DNA of 64,000 nt, taken from positions 2,174,001 to 2,238,000 of the forward strand of contig JAITYX010000087.1 in assembly GCA_021018815.1 (NCBI GenBank), given 5' to 3'. Positions 21,690 to 35,300 of the stretch are shown in pieces (positions within the stretch are counted from its first letter, which is position 1; each line of letters opens with the position of its first letter). A model generated the notes under the pieces. The model had not been told where the DNA came from. It searched no databases and saw only the letters and a list, made by a program, of their open reading frames with translations. The stretch comes from Talinum fruticosum (lineage: Eukaryota > Streptophyta > Magnoliopsida > Caryophyllales > Talinaceae). The position numbers and the translations under genes were made by a program.

Positions 21690-23090
21690 GGCGATGAACA
21701 TTTTTGATAAAATGATAGAATTTTTTATATTGATGAATATTTTTTGATAAAATCATAATTTTTTTATATTAATGATTTATTTTTATAAACTGATGAATTT
21801 TTACGTTGATAAATGATAATATTTTGTATATTGATAATTTTACAACAATATTAATATATTTATATATTTATATTTACTTTTTCATTGAAAAATAAATAAT
21901 TAAAATTTAGTTACTTAAATATACCTTTTCTATAAAATTCATTTACCCTTAACCCAATATTATAAATATATACTAACAAATTTAATATAAATGTGATGAA
22001 TATTTTAATTTTAACTATATTTTTTTATTTTATTAAAAAATTAATGAATACAATTTTTCTTATTTATTCATGCAAAAAGTATACAAATAAAAAAGCAAGT
22101 GACATCAAATATTTTATAAATAAATATTGTAATAAGCTAATGAATTTTACAACAGTAGTGATGAATTTTAAAAAATATATGTATATTTGTCAATATTGAC
22201 CCTGCTTATGAAAATATTTATCAATCTTACGGGCATATGTTTCAATCCATCCGCTATATGAACTTCCACTGATATTTATTACTTGGTTCTCGACAAGGTC
22301 ATCAGCTCATTAGTAAAAATTTATCATAAATAATTAGCATATTCATCAATATAGTTTATTAATTCATCAAACAAATAAATACTCATAATTAAAATTAGTA
22401 AATTTATTAATAAAAATTAACATAATTAATATATTTACCTTGATATCGATAAATTCATTATAGATAACAAAATATTCATCCGTATTAATACTTAACATAT
22501 TCATCACTAAAATTTATATTTGCATCAAAAGGAATATATATTCAATATAAAATAGTACAAATATGTCAAAATAAACAAATATTCATCATTAAAATTTAAA
22601 ACTAATCAAGATTGCAAAGATTCATCAACAAATAGTAAATATTCATAAGACTTACAAATATCAACAAAGAAACAACATATTCTAGTTGTATAAAAAGTCA
22701 CAAAGTTTCACTAAAATTGCTATTCATCATAAAAGAAATTCCAATTCACATCAATTCATCACAAACAAATATTCATCACTAGAAAAGTAAATTCATAAAA
22801 AATAAAAATTTATCTCTAAAATTAAAAAATTCATCAACATAAACAAACATTCATCACTAAAAATAAAAAGTTCATCAAAACAAATAAATATTCATCACCA
22901 AAATAAAAGTTCAACAAAAATATAGTGTAAATTATATCTAAATAAAAAAATTAATAAAAAAATAAGGAAGAATTTCTTTTACTCTCTTAATACATTAAAA
23001 ATAAAAATATTCATCTTTGAAATTTAATTCATCAAATCAAACAATATTCATCATTTGAATTTAGAGCTTCAACAAAAAATGGACCATAAT
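21690..23090. repeat. Very AT-rich block with ATTCATCA-type motif repeats that flip orientation
   Basis: From about 21690 to 22200 the recurring word is on the + strand as TGATGAAT/GATGAATTTT. From about 22300 to 23080 it appears many times as ATTCATCA(CTAAAA) or AAATTCATC. The motif therefore points inward from both sides toward a non-repetitive centre near 22210-22290. This is the layout of subterminal repeats in some non-autonomous DNA transposons, but no terminal inverted repeats or target duplications were located. No gene seen. Confidence 0.55.
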
Positions 23091-23630
23091 TACCAACACA
23101 TCTAGAAATAGAGAAATAGAGATGAAGAGAGAGGAGACATATAATAGAAAAATCAGAAGATCATCTTCTCTTCCTCAAGAATCATACAAACCATCTCGGA
23201 GCGACAACGACCACCACATCTCAACGCCTAAATCGGTTTCTCATAAATGAAGGACATAGGAGAGAAAGAAAACAACTAAAACTACTCATCAGCCTCAAAT
23301 TGCTCAATGAAGAAGAAGAAGAAGAAAAACACAAAGACGACAATGCGGATGAAGAAGAAGACGAGCAAGAGGTGGACGCAGCCGCCGCAATGGAGCCTAA
23401 AGAACGACGAGGGTGGTGAAAGTCAATAAGTCGCACATCGACGTCATTGTTGCCTTCCAACAAGGTTGCATTGTGAAATTAAAAAGGAAAAAGAAGAATG
23501 AAAGGGAAAGAAAGAAGAGAGAGAGAAAGAGCGAGAAAGAGAGAAAGAGAGAAAGAGAGAGATGCATCTGTAAAATGAAAAAGAATTACGCGTGATTTTA
23601 ACATTTAAGGTTGTATTTTTATAAATTTTT
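23091..23630. other. GA/CT-rich flank with an acidic open frame
   Basis: A frame without ATG (about 23140-23410, +) encodes a basic then Glu/Asp-rich stretch (NEEEEEEKHKDDNADEEED). I recognise no family and suspect it is compositional. 23500-23560 is an AGAGA simple repeat. Confidence 0.35.
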
Positions 23631-23639
23631 TTCTTTTTT

Positions 23640-24066
23640 GGAATATTGGACGAGAACAATACAAATTTTGGAGATATTGACCAAATTTAATACGAATAAT
23701 TTTCTTGATCTGCGAACAAAACGAACTTTAGGGATATTTTGCAATATCGAACACCACTGAGTTTTATTGGCGACGACTCGTTGGGAACGTGACGAGGCAA
23801 GTTTTTGGAAACGTGTACGGCAGAGTCAATTGTTTGACTAAATTTATGAGATTTTAATGCCAGCTATGGAAGGATTTTGTTTTGAAAAAAAAAAAAGAAT
23901 TTGAAAATCCTTCTTCTCTCTCGCTCTGCTATTCTCTCTCTCTTCCCTTGCTTTATCCCTCTCATGCTCTCTCTCTCTCTCTCTCTCTCTATCTCTGTGA
24001 ACCCGGGTAAAAACTCTCCTCCCTCTCTCTCGCTCATCCTCCTCCTCGCTCTCACTCTCCTCCCTC

Positions 24067-24103
<37 letters not shown>

Positions 24104-25004
24104 TCCCCTACTTTATCGCTCTCACGCTCTCTCTCTCTTTCTTATCTCTCTATAAACCAAATTTGAACCCAGAAAACTCTCCTTCCTTTCTCTAGCTCAT
24201 CCTCCTCCTCGCTCTCCCTCTCCCTCAAAATCAAAACCCATAAAACTCTCTCTCGTTCTCCTCCCTCTCTCTCGCTCATCCTCCCTTAGTGTAATTGTTG
24301 TTAAACCTAAATTTTTGAGTTATTGAATTAGAATTTTTGGAAAATGAAGGGGCAGAACGAGAGAGGGCGACTGAGAGCAATGACAGAGAGAGAGAAGAGC
24401 GAAGAGGGAGAGTGAGAATGAGACAGAGGGCTATGGAAGCAGAGACGAGAGAACGAGAGAGCGAGGAGCGAGAGAAACGAGAGAATGAGGGGATGAGAGA
24501 GGGAAGAAGAAGAAGGAGAGAAGAGGAAAGAGAGAGCGATGGAAGCGAGAGACGAGAGAAAGTGAGAGGCCAGCAAAGAGACGAGAGAAAGAGCGAGAGT
24601 GAGGCCAAAGTAGAGAACGGGAGAGCGAGAGGCGGGAAGCGAGAGAGCGAGAGGAGGAGAACAACGGGCGACATCGAGAAGGGGACGAGAAGAGCAACGA
24701 AGAAGAAGAAATGGGAGGCAGAGAGCAAGAGTCAAACTCTCAAAATTTTGATTGTTTTTTAAAAAAATTTCTTCCTTAAGCGGCATTAAACTCTCATAAA
24801 TTCAATCAAAAAATTGATTCCGCCGTACACGTGTCCAAAAACTTGCCACGTCACGTTCCCGATGAGTCGCCGCCTATAAAACTCGGTGGCGTTCTAATAT
24901 TGCAAAATAGCCCCAAAGTTCATTTTGTTCGCGAGTTAAGAAAATTGTTCGTATTAAATTTGGCCAATACCCCCAAAGTTTGTATTATTCCAGTCCAATA
25001 TTCC
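23640..25004. mobile_element. Long-TIR palindromic element, MULE-like, with GA/CT core
   Basis: Both ends carry inverted repeats of about 250 bp (23640-23890 and 24755-25004, roughly four in five bases matching by eye) starting GGAATATTGG. A 9-base direct repeat TTCTTTTTT lies immediately outside on both sides (23631-23639, 25005-25013); 9 bp is the typical Mutator-family duplication length. The interior is CT-rich on the left (23915-24285) and GA-rich on the right (24335-24725), so the whole 1365 bp is close to one palindrome. The long frames inside are low-complexity Ser/Leu or Arg/Glu runs. No transposase is present, so it is non-autonomous. Confidence 0.78.
24827..24881 (+). promoter_or_regulatory. 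Promoter-like motif cluster in the right TIR arm
   Basis: Reading + strand in order: ACACGTGTCC (G-box/ABRE, 24827-24836), GCCACGTCAC (bZIP C-box type, 24845-24854) and TATAAAA (24875-24881) about 20 bases further on. The left arm has the matching region with a mutated TATA (CAATAAAAC). Presence of motifs only; activity is inference. Confidence 0.35.
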
Positions 25005-25167
25005 TTCTTTTTTGATGGGACCCATACATTGGAGTAAGAAACTTCTTACTAAGTTGCTACTAATACTATAGTTTTAGAATATTGGCCAATTATCATTAGG
25101 AAGCACTATTTCAATTTTGTCAATGTATAAGAACCTTTTAAGTTAACTATATAGTTACATAGCACGT

Positions 25168-25319
25168 CATTAAGGAAGCTGTTTGGATGAACCCAACCAA
25201 GTCCACTAGCATGCTAATATCGATCCTATTACAAGGGACCAGTCATTAAGAAAGCTGTTTGGATGAACCCAAACAAATCCACCAGGATGCTGATATTGAT
25301 CCTATTACAAGGGACCAGC
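25168..25319. repeat. Tandem duplication, 76-bp unit
   Basis: Two consecutive copies (25168-25243, 25244-25319) of a unit starting CATTAAGGAAGCTGTTTGGA and containing CCTATTACAAGGGACCAG. A partial third ATCCTATTACAAGGG follows at about 25338. Confidence 0.8.
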
Positions 25320-25709
25320 CCACTTGATCAAGCTATACATCCTATTACAAGGGGGCCGCCCACTTAATTCGAACTATAATATCAATCGAACTATACAAAT
25401 TATACTGTAGTTGTATACCTATAGAACCAAACTGTGATATATGTTAATTTATTTTAATTTTTTAAATTCATCCCTATGTCTATGGTTCCTTTCAAAAAAT
25501 CTAATCCCCCGCCCCCAAAAAAAAATGCCATATCGCCGATTCTATAATCCTAGATCATTGGTATAGCTTTTGCTGAATAGTATAAAAAGCTTGCGCATCA
25601 ATACTTGCACGGATCTGAATAGAATCCCGTCCAATGTATCATTCTTCATTTCCATATACGCTGTAACAAATGAGCCATCTTAAACAAATCTTGCTTACAA
25701 GCGTCATTC

Positions 25710-25715
25710 TTTATT
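25710..25715 (-). terminator. Candidate polyadenylation signal of the PIP5K gene
   Basis: AATAAA on the - strand, about 360 bases after the PIP5K stop codon. The transcript end is probably within some tens of bases beyond it. Confidence 0.4.
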
Positions 25716-26075
25716 AACATTGATTATTACATGCTGGTCTTTCCTCATTTCACGAAAAAAATTCTCAAGTCAGAAAAAAGAACCACGGCCAATTTGGCAA
25801 GTTCTTCAGCAAGTAGAAAAAATACAGAGGACAAAAAGTTACAAAATTACACTGTGAGACATGTACAAGACAACCAAATATGAGATTTGCTACATCATAT
25901 GTTAGAAGAAACCTCCCCATAGAATAAGGGATACCGATATAACCTCCCAGCTCCAAGGGCACAAAGCAGCAGAGTGAATACTCATGCTCGATATTCGATT
26001 AGCACATCAAAATCCATTGAGAGATAGATTGACCTAAATTGAAGATTCTTAGCAAAACCCACACCTTGCACTGTA

Positions 26076-26346
26076 TCAGGGATCAGGGAAGACTCTCTCC
26101 AAGAAGTTGATGAAACGCCTCGCATAAAACTTTGGTTCAACAACAGAGATAGCCTTTGGATCCAAGTATAATGACTTGCTCGCATGCTCAAGTTTCTTCT
26201 TCAAACTGTAGTCTTGTAATATGTCTATAATTCCAAGATAGAGGACGACGTCATAAACTTCAAATAGTTCGACTTCCTCCGGCTCAGTTTGTTGAACCTT
26301 GCGATTCGCTAAAGCTGGCATATTTACTCCTAACTGCACTCTTAGC
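26076..26346 (-). CDS. PIP5K: PIP5K last exon: catalytic Asp and substrate loop
   Basis: Acceptor GCTGCACAG. Encodes [32 protein letters not shown] (Asp in IID is taken as the metal-binding residue), [20 protein letters not shown] and [17 protein letters not shown], then stop TGA at 26078-26076. The 3' UTR continues to about 25.7 kb. Confidence 0.96.
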
Positions 26347-29300
26347 CTGTGCAGCATACCTCAAGTCAGATCACTTAAAAAGCATTGAGAAATGCCAAGT
26401 ACACTAGAAATGTTGGAAATACAGTTCCTCAAAATTGTTATGGCATGAAAACATTGTGAAGGGACAAGGGGAGTAAAGAACATTGTCACAGAGCAGGCAG
26501 AAAGTAGTTGACAGAGTTCGGGGAGCCACCAATTGCTAATAATTGCAAAGGATATTAAATGCTCCAGGTAAATGCCACAACAAAAATTACAAGCTACGGT
26601 GCATTGAAGTGAATAAATTATAATTTTGTGTTAGAAAAGCAAGTGTCAAACCTGATAGGCGGCTTTTATCCTGCGAATCAAGGTCATTACCTAGTCCTAC
26701 TAGGAATTGTTTATGATAAGATTATGGATATGGAGGTTGTGTGAATTATAAGGTGTGCATGTCCTGAACACTATTAAGCCCTAATTGGGTGGGCGTTGAA
26801 AGGTGTGCAAGCTGCAGGGGAAAATGCAATGGTAATTCCCATGCAAGGTTTCAACGTTTCATCAAACAATAAAGCTCCCAGTGAAACACCGTCTCTACGA
26901 CACAAGTTTCATACAGAGTTCTCCCCAATAAATATTCTGGACCATATATTTCCCTCAATTAACTTACCTGCAAATTTACTCTATATTCAAAAGGTACAAC
27001 ACTGAAGGAGAGAAAAAAGAATTAAAAAAACACCAAACACTGAGCATACACCTTAGCGGGTGTTACCCATCCATGCACCAAGATGATGGATTGCATGATT
27101 TTACTAGATTTTGCAAGGCATATAAGGTAAAAGAACAGATAAACACTGATTATCACATGAACAGATAAACAACGACTATCTCATATGCTATAAGACCCAA
27201 TGAGAGGTGGATTCTCTCTTGGTTTAAGTTGGAGAGGGTTTGTACTCTTGTCAATGAGAAAGTTATGAGACTGTATGCTGGAGAAGGTTTCTATCTTTTT
27301 GGTCCATAAAGTTGAGATGATTAGAGTGGGTCAGTAGTGATGGTAAGGACAATTAGGACATTGTAATCTTGGATAGACGGTTATTTATTGTTCAGAGGAA
27401 GAGTTGTCATCAGCTTTCAATCCTATGATTTCTTTCCACATGTGAAAGCAAGGGTTCCACATAAAATACAGTGTCTTTTCATTTGTGATGCATAAAAAAA
27501 TGTGTTATGCCTTCATTTGAAGGATGAATGGGTATGAAAAATCACAAAAATTACTAGAACTGAACGTCCATCTTTAAGTAAGAAGTAAAGAGTTATGTTA
27601 AGAGAACCAGACCGGTGATCAACCTGGTTGGACGAGTGGGTCAATGGGTAAACCGGTCGTATCGGTTGGATCGGGGTCGGACAGGTTGAGCCGTTTTACC
27701 GTCAAGCCGGATTGAACCGGCATGACGGTGAATCATCAATTGTGATTTTTGTATCAATATTTAAGATAAAAAATGGCTTTGAAATAAACTAAAATGAAAA
27801 AAATGATAAAGTTTTAGCCCAAATCCAATCATGTTTACTATTTTTGTTAAATTTATTTACATTTTATGTGTATATGATGTTAACTTATGGCAACAAATAA
27901 ATGCAAAACTATAAATAAATGACAGGCCCGACACAAGTTCATTAGGAATTTAGGGCAGCACATGGCCTTTCAGCCGCATGCCCACTTCATGCATTCTCTC
28001 TCCTCCTACCCCCCTCTCATCTCAACTTCTCATGGATTCTTCAATTCAACTGTGTGCTCGCTTCATTCATTCTCTCTCACCCCCCGCCCCTCTCTCATCT
28101 CAATTTCTCAAGTATGAAATGAGGCCAAGAATTTTTTGTTGACGAAGATCTCATTATCACAATGAGCAGATGAAGCTTTCTCTCGCCTCTCCTCTCACTC
28201 TCCCTCTCTACAAAGCCCTCTGCTTGAGTCTCTTTGTTTCAAAAGCCTTGTAGTAGCATATTGGAAAGATATCCTGGCTCAACCATGGTTCTCCGATTCA
28301 ACCGCCTGACCAGGTTGGCCGGTTTTACAGGGGTTACTCAAGTCCAATTGCTAAAACGGGTTGCTGCTCTTTCTGAATCGCTTTACAGAGTGGGTCCCAG
28401 CCAACTGCCAGTCCGGTCCCGTTCTCTTAGCATAGGTGAGAGCACACAAGAGAAGGCCGATAAGCAATGAGATTGGATTTTAGCACTTTTTAAAGGGCCA
28501 AAAGTTCCTTCTGATGATAACCATGGGAATTTGGCATCTCTTTCTGAACCCTTATGACAATATTCAATTGTTCAAGTTGATTGGTTCACGAAGAAGACAG
28601 ACAAGATGGTGTATATATGAAAGTGGAAGGCAAACGAGGGGAGAGAAAATACTTGAAGCTTGAGTTCGTTGAACAGGATTGTAGTGCAAAAATTATTTTT
28701 GAGTATGGGAACTTTCATAATTTGTTGAGAAAATGTTTGTCCCAAACTATTACGGTATTTCTACACTCAAAAAAGGAAAAGACAAGAAAAAGAATAGATT
28801 AATTAAGAAAAGAAAGACAAAAGCTTTTAAAACAAAAAGAAGACTTCAAGATCATCTCCCAATTGCAAAGGAGAGCGTATTTTATTGTGTAAATGGCAAT
28901 CGGAAGAATTATAAGCTATGCTGGATTTGACTAAACAAAACTAGTAACCGTTTGATTGAGTTAAGAAAAAGAGATTTTTGCATGTGATCTAGTTTTCTTG
29001 ATGATATTCAGTAGTGCATTAATTAAGAAACAGTTTCCTGATGCTACTAGAAATCGGTTTGCTATGAGACTTAGAATTGAGAAGTTGTATGAAGCAAATA
29101 TCCAAGGATTATTAAGCGTTTCAACTTTGAAAATTGTCAGAGTTATAACCCGGAAGAGGGCCTTTCCCCTGGGTGCTTAAATATTGGAGAGGGTTTCCAT
29201 GAGGGAGAGTGCTGGTCAAAGTACAGGTCTATGTTTTCCTACTTAATAAAAAAATGTATGACTAATAAAATCAGAAGTTTCAACACAAATATGGATGATG

Positions 29301-32300
29301 GTAAATGAAACGGAAAGACAAACCCATACTCAAACAAAGCCAACAATGTCAAAATTGTGGTATCTACAGCAAAGTATAGACAAGATACCTTCCAGTGCCA
29401 GGAAGGAGAACGTCAACTTCCCTGTCTCCTACAGAGTATGCTCTCAATGTACTTCCTCTAATATGGGGTCCTGGAGCTGTGTTCACTGAACCCGGCTCAT
29501 GTGTAACCAACATAAGGCCTGTTGGAGGAACTGAAAGCCCTGCTGTAGAGGACAGAACTCATGAAATGGGCATAACCAATATTTATGGAAATAAATAAAC
29601 TGAAAGAAGAAATTCAACAACAGAGCAACCACAAAGAAATACACAAAAGTGCAATCTCCCAATATTACTAGCACTCCCTCCCCTGGAACAATTCTTGAGC
29701 CACCAATATTACTCTGATTTATGTAAATGACAAATATTTGTTTACAGAATGGCTGGGCAGTGATGCTGATAAAAGAGATAAGTTAGCAATGTCCCAATGA
29801 GAGCTCATATGAGTCTCGTGTGTGATTGTCTAGCCTAGATTGAAGATAGCATCACTCTGAGGCCAGTGTTCTTTTCTTCTTATTACTAAGAAGTAATCTC
29901 TGAATCTAAGAACTCAAGAAAAATTTATTTAGGGATGGAGACTCACAAAAATAACCTTCTCCATTCTGGCAACCAGTGCATCTGATATGTCACAAGTTTC
30001 AAACGGTCATCCTAACATAGGAAAGCATTGAGTTCCTTTGTAATCGAGTTGAGGATAGCAACAAGTCAATTACACGCCAAAAGTTGGTAAGCTTAAATTT
30101 TTTAGTATTTGTGTTCTAATAAGACTATACCAACGAAAAAGGTGATTATGACTGGAAGTTGCGGACAGGTATTGTCCAATCCAACTATCTCTGACCGAGA
30201 TCAGTACTGCTGTGCCAAGTGACAACTTAGCATTAGTGCCTACTCTGCTCATAAACAGAACCTTCTACTTAGGCCATAGAGAAGTTCACTTGCGTACTTG
30301 GAGTCAGCCTCAAAATGACAACTTTACATAAGAAATCTTGAATGTGTTTCTCGCTCTTGCTCATCCACTTAATTAAATGCAAGACTTAGACCCTGTTCAG
30401 CAACAATGTTTTAAGTGTTACTCTTATTTTAACTGTTGGGTAAATTAGTGTTTAATAACAGCATACAGAGTTTGATCAAGCATTTTATAAACATGATATA
30501 TGTTGACGTTCCAGCCAAAATTATACCGTCTACACTTTTCATCCCAAAAGTGCCCTCAATTATCTCCTCCAGAAGATTGGTTTGATTAGTGATTCAATTT
30601 GACAGTATATTTATTCAACAAAGTGGCGAGCTCTATGCTCATTTTGCAGCCTCGATTTTAGTTTTGAACAAATCAAATTTGTAGTATGAAATGATTTATT
30701 TTGATTCTCATCTGAATTTGTAATCTGTATGCCATCTTGAATGGATACATAACTAGTCATAGTTGACGAACACACCTAACCATCCAGGTTATAATAATTA
30801 CAATGAAGATGGTGATGAGAATGAAAATGAAAACTACAAAAACAATGGAGATTTAATTTTAACTATATATATATAAAGAAAATAAGACTTATGTCCTTTT
30901 TTGTCATTTTGTTTTTATTAGCTAATTTAACCAAACACATTTTTCGCAAAGAGCTAGACAGTCATGTGCTTACTTGCTAAAATGTAACAATTATCCACCA
31001 CTCAAACAGCTAATTTTGCTGAAAAGAGTTTTATCACACTCATATACGTGTACCAGCTTTTTAAGGGCTTAGAGACAATAATCTCCCATCAATAATATCA
31101 TGCACTCAGATCATAATATATGAATTTACATATCATCAAGCCTAGGAGCATCATCAAACTTCATCAGCTAAAGCCATCAGCAAACAGGAAACACATATGA
31201 AAGTATTAAGACAATAAGCAGCCTTTTGCAAATCATGCACTAAGGGATCAAAGTTAGAGAAGCATTAATCAGTCAACATGTCAACAGAAGCAGGAACAGG
31301 TCAAAGTATTTCTCTGTTGACCCTTTGATATACAGGTTATGCTGGGAAAAGGCTGACAATGATACAGATTAATCAAATTTGTTCCCACGACATGGATAGA
31401 TATTGATGTCAAAGTAACAGAAAAATAAAAATTTTAGCAACAATGAAGTTTTTTTCCAATAAGGATAGGGTCTGAGACAAATGGTTTGTCAGGAACAAAA
31501 AGGTGGTATGGCTAACCTGACAAGGAAATAAGGAAGCTTGCAATAAGAACTATTAGCTCAAGAAAGGATCCACATATATTGTGTATGATAATATGATGTT
31601 TATGCCTCTAGTAGAAGGTAATAACATGATGAAAGAACTTGGGGAAGCCATTATAAGGCAAGTTCAAGAACAGGATATTACTATGTTCTCATCGTGAATA
31701 TGATGGCTACAAGCTCTAACAATCTGAGATTAAGCAAGAACAACCCAATGAGTATAGGATAATCTAATAGTTCTTCAAGACTCCAAAAGCAACACAGGTA
31801 CCTCGGCAGTAAATAATACCAAGTGTTTTATTGAAACTATTGGAGGAGTTCAGTTTTTAAATCACATTCAATAACCCCTTTAAGAGGTAAAATGTCTACA
31901 ATGCACTTTACACCCAGAACTATACAAAGAAAGATGATTGAAATAAATTCTTTACTCTTGCTTTTGCCAATCAAAAAAAAAAAGAAAGATGGTTGAAATA
32001 AATATTATCTTCCAACAATAAATCCATAATCCACCCCAATCCCCATGCCATCCATATAGCAGGCTAGCAGCCTCCTCAACCTAAGCCCCACTGCTGCCCT
32101 GAGATCAGTGATCCCTTATTTAAACAACCAGCTGTTAGCTAACCCAACGGAGGCCAACCTCCAACTCCCTCCTTCCATCCTCTCCCCTATTCACTCTTCT
32201 CTCCTCCCTCCCCCTCTACGTTGTGAGAAGGCCCACCTAGACATGGCAAAACTAACCCGAACCCGAACCCAAGCTGACCTCCGAAACAACTCTAACTCAT

Positions 32301-35300
32301 TTTAACTCAAACCCGAAATTGAACCGACCCGAAATTTAATGAACCCAATTCAGACCCCAACCGACCCCAACTATAATTGACACGATTAAGACCTGAACCG
32401 AAATGACCCGAACCGAATCAGATCCGAACCGATTCAACCTGAATAAAACCGGCCTGGATCCGAGTTTAACCCGAAATGGACTTTTGTGTTTGTAGTGGTA
32501 CATTTTTGTTCTCTCCAAATCTTATTCAAGCGAATCCATACCAAGCGCGGTGGACCTGGTAGTATTGTATTGGTTTAGTGACCTATTCTACATGGTTCTC
32601 ATAATCACTTGTTGGTTTCAGATTTTGAGCATGCGTGATTGGGTGCCACTTGCGAACATGATTTTTGGTGCAACACCGAGGTCCTTTGAAAATCAAAAAT
32701 TAACCCAAACTCGAACCGAACGAGATCGACTCGAAGTTGACCTGAACCGAACCGGAACCCTACCCAAAAGAGATCGACCCTAAGTTGACCTGATTCGAAA
32801 TTAATCTGAACCGAACCTGAACCCGACCCAAACGAGATCCAACGAAGTTGACCTGAACCCGACCCTAACGAGATAGACCCGAAGTTGACCCGAACCGAAC
32901 CTAACCCGAACCGAATGACCCGATTGCCATGTCTACCCCACCACCACCAGGATAGTCAACGATGCTGTATATGGAGGCAAGACGTTTATTTCAGATTAAT
33001 CAATCTATACATGAATTACAATGAAAAGTATGTCAGAATATAAGTCGACATTTGGTACCGCTCTTGTAATTATGATAGTACTTTGAATATAAATTCCTCA
33101 AGTAATGAAAGTGAAATTAGGTCTCATAAAAGTGAGCACTGAGCTAAAGTTTTTGCCTGGTTGGCTGGGATTCAACCACCGCCAGATGAATGTCACCATA
33201 TACAGAGCTCTTTAACAAATTTTGATGGAGGCCACAGGAAGGAGTGCTGAGAAATGTATGGGAAGAGGAGCGAGAGAGAGAAAGAGATAGAGATAAGGGG
33301 AGGAAAAACAAGTGCTCTGGGTGGGCTGTGTGACAGACAGACTTACAACTGAAGACCCCTGTTGCAAATGTTGCCAGTGGCTTGGTCTTGGCATCGGGAG
33401 TTGAAGAGGTAGTTTAAGATGGAGATGGTTAGGGGACGGGATGGGAGTTGGTTAAAGGTTTTTTTTTTTTTGGTTTTGTTTTCAAAGAATAAAATTTAAG
33501 TTATTCAATTGTAAAGAATTATATTTAAACCATATACCCCCCCAAATTTTGATCTTATTTCTGTAGCCTCAGTTAAATGTTTATTTTTTTAGTTTTCTGT
33601 ATTTTTCTTCTTTTTTGTATTTTTTAAAACTCTAATTAGATTTTTGAAAATTTCATCTTTTCCTAATAGGTAAGGGTATTGCTGGAACTTAAAAAATGGC
33701 ATAATATCACCGGATTCGTGACATCATTAGCCACATTTGGACCATAAACTCACAACATTAAAAACTTAAGAAACTTTGACGAGCTTTAAAAAGTGTGGCT
33801 CCTTAAAATAGTTTCAACAAAACTCAGGGCCCTCACTGTAATTCTTTAATTACCTTGGAGACCTGTAATTTAAAAAACCGATTCAAAGAGGCAAAACACA
33901 TACTAAGGTAATACTTCCACAGTTTCAATTTCCCAAAGAACAATTAGTGGTGATGTGTTATTTATTTTGCTTCTTTATTTTCCCACACAATCCATATTGG
34001 TATTCCTTGCTGAGTGTAACCTCAAGCCTCTTTTGTTATACCTTGTTTTTATTCCTTGAGATTACTCAAATCAACAAAAATAAGGTAGCACCACCAAATT
34101 ATAAATTTCCAGAAAACTGAATGAGCCAAAAGAAGCTCAAACGAGACTTATTTAGCTCAGCAGCATTGCGTACCATCACCAGTAGGTTTGTTCTCATTGT
34201 TGTACGATGAATCCGGTGGTCCTAGGAGCGACCGCAGATGCTCAGGAGCTCGAAAATGCAACCCCAGCAGAAGACTGTAGTCAATTATTTTTTGAGATTG
34301 CAGGAATGTGCAGTCTAATACAATCTGTCTGCACAAGAGGAAGAGAGACAATTTTTCTGCATAAAATATGGTGCCAACTGAGAAAAATTGAGAAACAGAA
34401 CATGCTCATACATTACAGAAAACATTTGTAACCATAAGCACTGGGCAAGTGTTTACCCAAAATGAGAATATTTAACTCTCAGCAGGCTCACATACACATT
34501 CACCACCGATATCCAACCTAATATAGAAGGGGAACATAGTCACTCTAACAATGCACAAAGACAGAATTTCCTGGATCAGTGGCATATATTCTACTTTCTA
34601 CTATCTAGATGCAGTTTTAGTGACCATCTACTCCAGACCAAATAAAAAAAATTGTTTTTGAATTGACTACAATTATTCTGCTTATTTGAAAACAGGAGTT
34701 TCAAAATTTGAATATGTTCATTTTCTTCACTGCATTTCTAATGCTTGCCAGCAGCCTTAAACTACTCCTGCTTCCCGTGTAGCTGCCAGAAACAGCAGAA
34801 CACAATGCCTGCTAAGTGCTAATCTGGGCGTACAAGCAAGTCTCACATAATTAAACACCCCCGCGGCGGCCAACCACCTTTTCCCCCTTTCATACAATTC
34901 TAAACTAGAAGTCCATAACCGAAGTCATTGCTTAGGGCGGGTTCCAGATAGCTGTAGCATATATGCAGCATTGCCTATACAGTTTTGGAGGATGCTTCCT
35001 ACAGACCAGTATATACATCTGAAAACAGAACATAGTTTATTTCTTTTACAACTGATGCGTTTGACACATTAGTTTCAGGAAAATCAAGCATTAACTGCTT
35101 GTCTAATAGGATTTATCCCAAGAAAATTCAATTGAATGAACCAGGTAGCTTCCTCGCAAAAGTTAGATTCGCAAAAACCACAGAATGATGTGAGAATTGC
35201 TTTATGTTCTTCATAATACAACTTACAAAGAACATAACCTAAGCAAATGAATTTGAGCCCCAAACAAAGCACCATGATGTCGATATTTTCTATTGCTAAT

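Noticed and set aside
23140..23410. Acidic open frame without ATG
   Set aside because: Glu/Asp run from GAAGAAGAA repeats; could not be tied to any transposase or gene.
24276..24786. Long overlapping open frames on both strands (up to 152 codons)
   Set aside because: They are Ser/Leu or Arg/Glu runs produced by CT/GA simple sequence inside a palindromic transposon; no domain or codon bias.
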